Part shown: piece by piece, positions 45,733 to 53,375 of the stretch
Position numbering within the stretch: position 1 is the stretch's first letter
Layout: the number at the start of each line of letters is the position of its first letter
Assembly: GCA_947497175.1 (NCBI GenBank)
Contig: CANMFM010000001.1
Location: 434,001 to 498,000, forward strand
Direction: 5' to 3'
DNA: 64,000 bases
DNA from: an uncultured Aquimarina sp.
GTDB lineage: Bacteria > Bacteroidota > Bacteroidia > Flavobacteriales > Flavobacteriaceae
The notes under the pieces: generated by a model
Told to the model about the DNA's origin: nothing
Database searches by the model: none
The model's input: the letters and a program-made list of their open reading frames with translations, nothing else
Position numbers and translations under genes: made by a program

Positions 45733-45804
45733 AATGCGTCATTTTTATCCTTCTCTAGATACTAATTTTGCATTTTAAGTTTATTTAGACCAATTATAAA
45801 TAAT
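45714..45804 (+). promoter_or_regulatory. receptor promoter region with boxes shared with the siderophore operon
   Basis: Box 1 at 45714-45742: TACGTCTTTTTTTATCC (17 bases identical to 32786-32802) then CGTCAT. It contains tandem repeats CGTCTTTTTTTATCC (45716) and CGTCATTTTTATCC (45737), 21 bp apart. A -7-like TGCATTTT is at 45769-45776. Box 2 at 45781-45804 starts TTATTTAGACCAA. The first box overlaps the start codon of the AraC gene. Confidence 0.68.
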
Positions 45805-45845
45805 AACATTCAGATCGCTAAATTAAACAAAAAAAATTATAGTCA

Positions 45846-48221
45846 GTGGTTATATTAAAAAGAAAAAGTAGCATCCTTTTCGTGTTTTTTGCTGTGCTTT
45901 TTTGTAATGGGCAAGAGGTAGTAAAAGGTATCGTTGTAGATCAAAATTCTACCCCTATTTTAGGAGCCTCAATTAAGGTTGTTGAACTCAAAAATAAGGG
46001 AACGAGCAGTGATTTTGACGGAAAGTTTAGGATCAAGCTTCCAGAAGGATCGTATACATTGCAAACCAGTTTTGTGGGTTACAAAACTGTGTTGACAACA
46101 ATCAATGTTAACATTTCTGAAATGTCATTTATTAAGATCCTTCTTACAGAAAATGTAGAAGAGTTGAATGATGTAATTGTGAAAGGCAAAACCGAGGCCC
46201 AAAGGATTAGAGAAAAGGCATTTGAGGTTGAGGTATTAGAAACAAAAGAATTAAAAAATATAAGTGTAGATATTAATTCTCTTTTAAATACTGTTCCAGG
46301 TGTTGTGGTTAGAGAAAGCGGAGGACTTGGATCCAATTTTAATTTCTCATTAAACGGGTTTTCTGGGAGTCAGGTAAAGTTTTTTATAGATGGTATTCCT
46401 CAGGATAATCTAGGTACTTCATTAACGTTTAACAATTTTCCTGCTACACTTATCGAACGTGCAGAAGTATACAAAGGAGTAGTTCCTATTTATCTAGGTG
46501 CAGATGCGTTGGGTGGAGCTGTAAACATTATAACGAATCAAAAGAAAAAGACATTTTTAGATGTTTCCTATGATGCGGGCTCTTTTAATACCCATAGAGC
46601 TACACTTAACGGTAGTTATTTTAATAAAAAGGGGTTAGCATTTAAAATAATTTCCTTTTACAACTACTCCGATAATACATATACAATTAACCAAATAGAC
46701 CCAAAAGAAGAAGGTATTATTGTAAGAGATCCATTATTGGGTAACCCAATAGATACACTATCCAGTGTAAAACGTTTTCATGACGCTTATCAGTCACAAA
46801 TGGTCCAAGCTCGTTTGGGACTAGTCGATAAAACATATGTAGATGAGCTTTTTCTTGGAGTTACAGCATCTTCTAATAGCAATGAAATACAGCATGGTAT
46901 ACTACCTAGAACTCCCTTTGGAGCTGTTGAAACTGAAGAAAGCGTACGTAGTGGATCTTTAATCTTCAGAAAAGATTCTATGCTAAATCTTCCAGTAAAA
47001 TTGAGAGTATACGGGGAGCTTGCCCAGATAAGTTCAAAAGTAATCGACACTTTTTCTAATAACTATAATTGGCAAGGAGAGATTGTAGAACGAAATGATC
47101 AAACTAGAGGAGAAAGAGGAGGCGCTAAGACACTTTTCACGTTTGACGATCAAAGACATCTTATTAATGCTTCGTTACAGCACGCTTTTGATAGTAACAA
47201 GAAAATGTATTTCAACTATACTAAAAATTACCTTAGAAGAAAAGGAAGTGATGCCTTCAGTACTTTACGATCTCCTTTTGAGGACCCACATAGTATTGAT
47301 AAAAATATATTTGGTTTGGCTTTTGAAGTAGAAGCTTTACAGAAAAGGTGGGAAACTACAGTGTTTTCTAAACTATTTTTAGCTTCAATAGAAGGAGTGA
47401 TTGAAGATGAATTTAATTCTAATGAGGCTACTCGGTTTACCGATTATAAAAACACATCCCAAGAATGGGGATATGGTGCTGCATCTTCATTTCAAATACA
47501 TAACGATCTTAAAGCAAAGATTTCCTATGAAAAAACATTTAGAATACCCGAAGGCTATGAGCTTTTTGGAGATGGATTGTTATTAAAATCAAATCCCTTT
47601 TTGAAACCTGAAGAAAGTCGAAATATAAATGCAGGTTTTTTATGGACACCAAAATTAGGAAATTTTCAAGTTGATGTCGACGTAAATATGTTCCTGCGTA
47701 ATACAAAAAACCTATTCTTTTTATTACCAGAAGGAGTAACGGCACGTTACATAAATCTAGCGGAAATAAGAAATGTAGGAATTGAAGGAGAAGTTGCAAT
47801 GGAACATCATAATTTTTACATAGCAATAAACAGCACGTATCAGTATGTCACAGATGTCATACAAGATGCACGTGTCGCTAACAGACCATACTTTTTTGGA
47901 AATTTTAATACAGGATATGCATTTGAGAACTTCTTTTCTAAAAAGGGAAGGTTAACAGTATCCTGGGATACATTTTTTACAGAAAAATTTCCTTTTCAGT
48001 CGTTTACCGATGGGAATCCAGAAGATCGATTCTTCGTACCGCAACAATTATCCCATAATATACAATTAGGATATTCTATAGAAGATAAATACAATATTTC
48101 AATACAGGCCAGAAATATTACAAATGCTAGAGTATTTGATAATATCGCTGTTCAAAAACCTGGACGGGCCTTTTTTGTGAAACTGAGATATTTTTTAAAA
48201 ACAACTAAATCTAAAATTTAA
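45846..48221 (+). CDS. TonB-dependent siderophore receptor
   Basis: 791 residues from a GTG start; a stop codon sits just upstream at 45840, so no longer form exists. Signal peptide (ILFVFFAVLFCNGQ), an N-terminal CarboxypepD_reg-like domain (VVKGIVVDQNSTPILGASIKV...GTSSDFDGKFRIKL, about 20-105), plug (DINSLLNTVPGVVVRESGGLGSNFNFSLNGFSGSQVKFFIDGIPQD, about 140-245) and a 22-strand-type barrel ending FVKLRYFLKTTKSKI. Outer membrane importer, most probably for the hydroxamate made by the operon at 32.9-43.8 kb, because both promoters share two boxes. Confidence 0.9.
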   Translation: MVILKRKSSILFVFFAVLFCNGQEVVKGIVVDQNSTPILGASIKVVELKNKGTSSDFDGKFRIKLPEGSYTLQTSFVGYKTVLTTINVNISEMSFIKILLTENVEELNDVIVKGKTEAQRIREKAFEVEVLETKELKNISVDINSLLNTVPGVVVRESGGLGSNFNFSLNGFSGSQVKFFIDGIPQDNLGTSLTFNNFPATLIERAEVYKGVVPIYLGADALGGAVNIITNQKKKTFLDVSYDAGSFNTHRATLNGSYFNKKGLAFKIISFYNYSDNTYTINQIDPKEEGIIVRDPLLGNPIDTLSSVKRFHDAYQSQMVQARLGLVDKTYVDELFLGVTASSNSNEIQHGILPRTPFGAVETEESVRSGSLIFRKDSMLNLPVKLRVYGELAQISSKVIDTFSNNYNWQGEIVERNDQTRGERGGAKTLFTFDDQRHLINASLQHAFDSNKKMYFNYTKNYLRRKGSDAFSTLRSPFEDPHSIDKNIFGLAFEVEALQKRWETTVFSKLFLASIEGVIEDEFNSNEATRFTDYKNTSQEWGYGAASSFQIHNDLKAKISYEKTFRIPEGYELFGDGLLLKSNPFLKPEESRNINAGFLWTPKLGNFQVDVDVNMFLRNTKNLFFLLPEGVTARYINLAEIRNVGIEGEVAMEHHNFYIAINSTYQYVTDVIQDARVANRPYFFGNFNTGYAFENFFSKKGRLTVSWDTFFTEKFPFQSFTDGNPEDRFFVPQQLSHNIQLGYSIEDKYNISIQARNITNARVFDNIAVQKPGRAFFVKLRYFLKTTKSKI

Positions 48222-48226
48222 AATTA

Positions 48227-49567
48227 TTGAATATGAAAAATCTAAAATGGAGCGTAAATATCATAGCGATTATGATTGCCCTGGTAACTACTTTTTCTTG
48301 TAGTAGTGATGACAATGGAAATGGTCTTGATCCCAATCGCAATCCAGTAGCTAACGCCAAATATGCTGTTGGTTTTCAAACATTACCAGTTGGCCAATCC
48401 GGACCAGTTGACTATATGTTAGAATTATCATCACTAGAATCTCTTACTAGCGGAGAGCTAACTGTTGAGGGGCAAGGGATACCGCAAACAGGCTGGAGGT
48501 TTTTTCATCAAGCAGGTAATACCATATTTACTGCAGGTTATGTTGAAGACAGAACCTGTATATCATATCAATTTGATGAAAACGGAGACTTAAAAAAAGT
48601 AACGGATTTTGTCTATCAAACCACATTAAACAATTACTTGGCTGTTGACAATAATACTCTTTTAGCTGTAGAGTTAGCTTTTGGGGTAGATGACCCTGCT
48701 GCAACAGCAATTCCTGATCGTAACTTTTATCTTATTAATGCCGAAACTGGATTGGTTGAAGATATTAAGAGTCATGCTGTAGATAGCAGTATTGGTGATG
48801 GTACTGCTCAAAATCCGCCATATATTCCATGGGTAACGGGTATGGTAGTTCGAGATGCTAAATTATTTCTATCCTATCATAAATATTTTCCAGACGGAAA
48901 TGGAAATGCAATTGCTGTTGATAAGGCCTATGTAGCTATTTTGAAATATCCTGAATTTGAACTAGAAAAATTGATTGAAGATGATAGAACCAGTTCTATA
49001 GGAACTAATGGGCCGAGTACAGGTATTGAGCAAGCAGAAAATGGAGATATTTATTCGTATTCTTCTTCTTCTGTAGCCTCAGGTGTTTTGGATGCAACAA
49101 AACCTTCTGGTGTATTGCGTATCAAAAATGGAGAAACTGACTTTGATTCGAGTTATTTCTTTGATGTTGAAAATGCACCAAATGGAGGTAAGATATATTG
49201 GATGGATTACATCGGAAACGGTAAAGCACTGGCAAGAATTGTATTGGATGATTCGCTACCACAATGGGCAGCATTTAGAGAACAAGGCGAACAGTTAAAG
49301 CTAGTTGTTCTGGACCTTATTAGTCAAACAGTAACCAATGTACAAGGAGTACCTCCTCATGCAAATCGATATAGTTCACCAACATTTGTAGAAGATGGAA
49401 AAGCCTACATAAGTGCACGAACAGGAGAGCTTCTCAACGATAGCAGTACTAATGTTGCAGACGGCGAAACCTATGTTTATATAGTAGATGTCGAAACTGC
49501 AACAGCGGTTAAAGGGGCAAAAGTTAATGGTTTTGCTTTAAAAGGAATTTTCAAAGTGACCAACTAA
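48227..49567 (+). CDS. DUF4374-type lipoprotein of the iron uptake locus
   Basis: 446 residues. Signal with lipobox (LVTTFSCSSDDNGNG), then a propeller-like domain (WVTGMVVRDAKLFLSYHKYFPDG, YSSPTFVEDGKAYISARTG). DUF4374 proteins are found next to TonB receptors and PepSY membrane proteins in Bacteroidota iron loci; a role as surface ligand-binding partner of the receptor is likely but unproven. 5 bases after the receptor stop codon, so co-translated. Confidence 0.83.
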   Translation: MNMKNLKWSVNIIAIMIALVTTFSCSSDDNGNGLDPNRNPVANAKYAVGFQTLPVGQSGPVDYMLELSSLESLTSGELTVEGQGIPQTGWRFFHQAGNTIFTAGYVEDRTCISYQFDENGDLKKVTDFVYQTTLNNYLAVDNNTLLAVELAFGVDDPAATAIPDRNFYLINAETGLVEDIKSHAVDSSIGDGTAQNPPYIPWVTGMVVRDAKLFLSYHKYFPDGNGNAIAVDKAYVAILKYPEFELEKLIEDDRTSSIGTNGPSTGIEQAENGDIYSYSSSSVASGVLDATKPSGVLRIKNGETDFDSSYFFDVENAPNGGKIYWMDYIGNGKALARIVLDDSLPQWAAFREQGEQLKLVVLDLISQTVTNVQGVPPHANRYSSPTFVEDGKAYISARTGELLNDSSTNVADGETYVYIVDVETATAVKGAKVNGFALKGIFKVTN

Positions 49568-49587
49568 CCATTTTACCTGAAAAAAGA

Positions 49588-49627
49588 ACACTCTTAGGTA
49601 TGTTTTATATCTGGGAGTGTAGTTTTT
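49588..49627 (+). terminator. intra-operon terminator or attenuator
   Basis: ACACTCTTAG pairs with CTGGGAGTGT (two G-U pairs) around a 13-base loop, followed by AGTTTTT. It lies between the DUF4374 and PepSY genes and could lower expression of the latter. Confidence 0.65.
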
Positions 49628-49648
49628 GTATAATCAATTCATATAGGT

Positions 49649-50824
49649 ATGAAGAAAAAGAAAAATACTCGTAAAACGATTCTGAAAATTCATAAAATAT
49701 TAGGACTAACCACAGGTTTAGTAGTTTTTTTGGTATCAATTACAGGTTGTCTTTGGGTGTTTAAAGAAGAGATAGAAAGTTTTTATGATGATTATAAATA
49801 TGTAATCCAGCAAGATCAACAGTTTTTGTCGGCTTCCAAAATTAAAGAGGTAGCAGAACAGGTAATCCCCAACCGAACAATTCATGGAGTGGTTTATGGA
49901 AAACCCTATGAAGCGATAGAAGTCGTATTTTATGAAGCCGAACCAGAAATATTTTATCAGAGTGTTTTCTTAAACCCGTATACAGGAAATTTTATTAAAC
50001 AAATAGATCATAATTCGGGATTCTTTGGTTTTGTGTTAAAAGGACATCTGCGTTTATGGCTTCCTGATGCTATCGGATCCAGAATTGTATCCTATTCAGT
50101 TCTATTGTTTCTTGTTATTTTGGTAAGTGGTTTATTTCTTTGGTGGCCCAAAAATAAGAAGAACTGGAAACAACGTCTTGCCTTTGATTGGAATGGCAAA
50201 ACCCGTTGGAAACGCAAAAACTTTGACCTACATACCATACTTGGATTTTACATCTCATCTTTTGGGTTAATATTAGCATTCACAGGGTGTGTGATGGCAT
50301 TTAATTGGTTTTACTTTATTGCCTACAAAGCTAGCGGGGGGAATAAAGATCCTAGATTTATAATTCCGGAAAGTGAACACGTGGTAGTCTCGGATGCAAA
50401 ATCGAATTATCAATATGATCAACTCATTCCTTTATTAAAAAAACAATATCAAGACGCTGATAGTTTTGAGTTGCATTATCCAGAGAATGATACTACGTCG
50501 GTTCTTGTTGAAGTCAGTAATTCTAAAGGGTTATATTACAATATGGATTATCTTTTTTTTGATCAATATACTCTCCAGGAAATAGAAACACCTAGCATTT
50601 ATGGTAAATATAAAGATGCTGGCTTTGCAGATAAAGTTATTAGAATGAATTATGATATCCATATTGGAGCTATTGGCGGAATCGCTGGAAAAATTATTGC
50701 TTTTTTAGTAAGTCTCATTTGTGCATCCTTACCTATAAGTGGTATTTTACTTTGGTATGGCAAAAAATATAAGAAGGTTAGTAAACCTCAATTTAGGTAT
50801 ATCAATGAGAAAATTATACACTAA
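49649..50824 (+). CDS. PepSY-associated membrane protein (PiuB-like)
   Basis: 391 residues. Four main membrane helices: about 16-38 (ILGLTTGLVVFLVSITGCLWVF), 148-168, 197-222 and 351-372, with a periplasmic part between. Seen: IHKILGLTTGL, TGNFIKQIDHNSGFFGFVLKGHLRLWLP, FWWP-like LFLWWPKNKKNWKQR, KNFDLHTILGFYIS, YDIHIGAIGGIAGKIIAF. The conserved His residues in the helices are those thought to bind haem in this family of inner-membrane ferric-siderophore reductases. It would release iron after import. Confidence 0.88.
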   Translation: MKKKKNTRKTILKIHKILGLTTGLVVFLVSITGCLWVFKEEIESFYDDYKYVIQQDQQFLSASKIKEVAEQVIPNRTIHGVVYGKPYEAIEVVFYEAEPEIFYQSVFLNPYTGNFIKQIDHNSGFFGFVLKGHLRLWLPDAIGSRIVSYSVLLFLVILVSGLFLWWPKNKKNWKQRLAFDWNGKTRWKRKNFDLHTILGFYISSFGLILAFTGCVMAFNWFYFIAYKASGGNKDPRFIIPESEHVVVSDAKSNYQYDQLIPLLKKQYQDADSFELHYPENDTTSVLVEVSNSKGLYYNMDYLFFDQYTLQEIETPSIYGKYKDAGFADKVIRMNYDIHIGAIGGIAGKIIAFLVSLICASLPISGILLWYGKKYKKVSKPQFRYINEKIIH

Positions 50825-50926
50825 TGTAAAGCGAGATCATTTCATGTCAAAACATAGATGTAGTGATGGTTTTAGAAACATGAAATATTCATAGCATAAC
50901 AAACGAAGTGATGACGTTTTATTAAT

Positions 50927-51082
50927 TTGTATCAGTTAAATACCAAGGTTGCCAATCAAAAAATAAAATCTTCGATCCAAAAAGTTAATTTTTCGAATAA
51001 TACTTACCAATGGGTATTTAAAAAAGGGGAAGGATTTAATAGCTTTACCAAATCAAATGGTATAACTAAAAATACACGATAA
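50927..51082 (+). CDS. possible small gene upstream of the 98-residue protein
   Basis: A 51-residue frame with TTG start (ATT at 50921 also possible): LYQLNTKVANQKIKSSIQ..., with SNNTYQWVFKKGEGFNSFTK. Its stop codon overlaps the ATG of the next gene as TAATG, which is suggestive of a coupled gene, and the composition is protein-like. There is no ATG and no recognisable family, so it may be the end of a decayed gene. Confidence 0.3.
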   Translation: MYQLNTKVANQKIKSSIQKVNFSNNTYQWVFKKGEGFNSFTKSNGITKNTR

Positions 51083-51378
51083 TGGCAAAATATATTTCTG
51101 TATTAAATTCAGATTTAAATAAATCCTATTGGAGAGCTGTACAATGGGATAATTCGTTGGTATCTATTGAAGCTAATCCGTATTATACTGCAGGGCATAA
51201 TATGAATATTGCCAAAGAAGCGGATCATGAAAAAATTAAGACTAAAACCATAAAGGAAACCAGAACTTTAAGAAGCGGAACCGCTACAATTATTAAATTG
51301 AGTAAGACGTCTACCGATGTTCTTAAATTAGCCAATAATAGTGCTTCAAAAACATTTATTAAAACCATTGAATCATGA
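51082..51378 (+). CDS. hypothetical protein, 98 residues
   Basis: No signal peptide, no membrane segment. MAKYISVLNSDLNKSYWRAVQWDNSLVSIEANPYYTAGHNMNIAK, then a Lys/Thr-rich stretch (HEKIKTKTIKETRTLRSGTATIIKLS). I recognise no family. It overlaps the next gene by 4 bases (ATGA), which supports translation and a joint function with the lipoprotein. Confidence 0.6.
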   Translation: MAKYISVLNSDLNKSYWRAVQWDNSLVSIEANPYYTAGHNMNIAKEADHEKIKTKTIKETRTLRSGTATIIKLSKTSTDVLKLANNSASKTFIKTIES

Positions 51379-52673
51379 GAAATAGTGTATTAATTGTGAT
51401 CTCTGCTTTATGTTTTTCTTGCGGATCAGGGCATTTAACAAGGCGTTATAAGTCGTTAGAGTCAATTAAAAATGATGACATAATAAAAAATAACATCACG
51501 GTAGGAGCTTACTTTTTAGAAACAGCAAAAACACCATCTACCCCTCCAAAAACTATTTTTGACTTATCTCCTAAAGGTCAGAATTCTTTAATTTCAGAAA
51601 TAAGTAAAAAAGAAGAGAGTTCAAGTAGTTTAATTAAAAAATTAGGGACTAGTCTTTCCTTAAAATCCCAAAAAAACGTTCGTATAATTGATCGGACTAT
51701 TGTGAAAAAACAGGTTGTTCTTTCGGTCAGTAACAATAGCCATATGCCTGCCAATAGAATATCAAAAATTAATATAACTCTGGATTTAGGTGATGATATT
51801 AAACTATTGAGTTGTAATAAAATTGCTACTAGTTATGAAACGTTAGATTTAGGAAAGCTCAACTATTCTAATACAAATCAAGCTAGTCTTACAGGAAATA
51901 TTTCCTCAGCCACTGGTGCTGAAAAAGCGCTAGCAACCGATGATAAAACAAACTCAAAAACAAGTAGTAATGGAGCCGGGTTAACAGGGACTGTTTCGGC
52001 TAGTAATACATTTTCTGAAGAAGTGATGTTGAGACAAAGACGAGTAGCCCTTAATGTTTCAATTAGTGACAACAAATTATCATTGTATCAAGATGGGATA
52101 GTAGGTATTGACTTAACAGGTAATATTATTGCAGATCTTGTTTTTGAAATAAAAGAGGCTAATGTACTACCTGTTTATACCTTTAAAGGACTAGTGGATA
52201 AAAACAAAAAAATAAGTGAGCCAAAGGATATTATGGCACATGAAATATTAGAAATTTTACCTAATGTAAGCAATGATATTGCAGCAAAAATATCCTTTGA
52301 GGCCGATTTTAGAGAAGTCATTTCTGGAGACAAAACAATTTCAGAATCAGATGATGTTATCAAGTTATATCATGGTATCGTAACGAATACTACACATGAA
52401 ATTTTAATTCCTAAGGAAAAATTAAACAATCAGAACTTATGGAAGCTTACATTTTCTAAAGATGATAACGAGTTTCCTATAGAGATAAAATCAGTACTAG
52501 GGCAAGGTGATTTGGTATTTAATTCATGGGATCATGCCAGGGATTTTGCACTTTGGCTCGTAGAAAAATTTGATGATGCAAAAAATACTCTTGAGCTCAA
52601 TAATAGAAAGTATACCCTTGTGATGCCTACTGGTTTTACTACGATTAAAGATCTAGAAATAGTACCCTATTAA
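51375..52673 (+). CDS. hypothetical lipoprotein
   Basis: 432 residues. Lipobox ISALCFSCGSGH near the start. The body is beta-rich (VVLSVSNNSHMPANRISKINITLDLGDDIKLLSCNKIAT) with a low-complexity stretch at about 165-210 (SSATGAEKALATDDKTNSKTSSNGAGLTG). The C-terminal segment FNSWDHARDFALWLVEKFDDAKNTLELNNRKYTL looks like a small globular domain. No family recognised. Translationally coupled to the 98-residue protein upstream. Confidence 0.7.
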   Translation: MRNSVLIVISALCFSCGSGHLTRRYKSLESIKNDDIIKNNITVGAYFLETAKTPSTPPKTIFDLSPKGQNSLISEISKKEESSSSLIKKLGTSLSLKSQKNVRIIDRTIVKKQVVLSVSNNSHMPANRISKINITLDLGDDIKLLSCNKIATSYETLDLGKLNYSNTNQASLTGNISSATGAEKALATDDKTNSKTSSNGAGLTGTVSASNTFSEEVMLRQRRVALNVSISDNKLSLYQDGIVGIDLTGNIIADLVFEIKEANVLPVYTFKGLVDKNKKISEPKDIMAHEILEILPNVSNDIAAKISFEADFREVISGDKTISESDDVIKLYHGIVTNTTHEILIPKEKLNNQNLWKLTFSKDDNEFPIEIKSVLGQGDLVFNSWDHARDFALWLVEKFDDAKNTLELNNRKYTLVMPTGFTTIKDLEIVPY

Positions 52674-52779
52674 TGCACTCTTTATAAACTAAAAATACCG
52701 TTATTTAATGATTAAATATGTTGTAGGAGAAACATTTTGGATTAAATTTGTGCCTCAATTAGTAAATAATAAAATTTAA

Positions 52780-53112
52780 TTGAAAATGAAAAAGATTCTT
52801 TTACTAGTACTAGTGATTTTTGCTTCAGCTTTTACAGGCTTATCTAATAACCAGATCGAAGAAACTGAGGTAACATATAATGGTCAGTCAGAAAAAGCAT
52901 ATTACTTTACCAATACACAAACAGGGAAAGTAATGGAGTTTACTATCGTAAGCAAAAAGGCGGTGTCAAAGTATGATTTTAATGCAAAAGAGCTTATCGG
53001 AAAATCCTTTAGGATTACTTATGAAGTAGATAAGGTTGAACTAAAAACAGATGATACCCAAGTAAAACAATACAAACAAAGGCTTATTTTGGTGGATATA
53101 AACAAAATTTAA
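52780..53112 (+). CDS. small exported protein
   Basis: 110 residues. Signal peptide (KKILLLVLVIFASAFTGLSNN), then a beta-rich domain with YYFTNTQTGKVMEFTIVSKKAVSKYDFNAKELIGKSFRITYEVDKVEL, similar in feel to small OB-like exported domains. Function unknown. A strong terminator follows at 53153, so it ends a transcript. Confidence 0.68.
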   Translation: MKMKKILLLVLVIFASAFTGLSNNQIEETEVTYNGQSEKAYYFTNTQTGKVMEFTIVSKKAVSKYDFNAKELIGKSFRITYEVDKVELKTDDTQVKQYKQRLILVDINKI

Positions 53113-53152
53113 AAATACGACATCAAAAGTCAATACGATTTTTAATAACCCT

Positions 53153-53184
53153 AAAGGAGATATATGTTATATCTCCTTTTTTTA
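53153..53184 (+). terminator. rho-independent terminator
   Basis: 12-bp perfect stem AAAGGAGATATA/TATATCTCCTTT with loop TGT and a run of seven or more T. 40 bases after the small exported protein. Confidence 0.92.
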
Positions 53185-53375
53185 TGCCTTAGCGTCAAGG
53201 TATTTTTCTTTAGCTTATAAGAAGTAATATGCAGACCTTAATTACTTTTATGATTTAGAGTATTACTTTTAGTTTGTCATAATTTTAACAAAAACTAAAT
53301 TTTCACACCCTATTTTTAAGGATCTCTTAGCCAAATAACTTTAACGATATTTAATATTTATATGAAAATTTCAGG

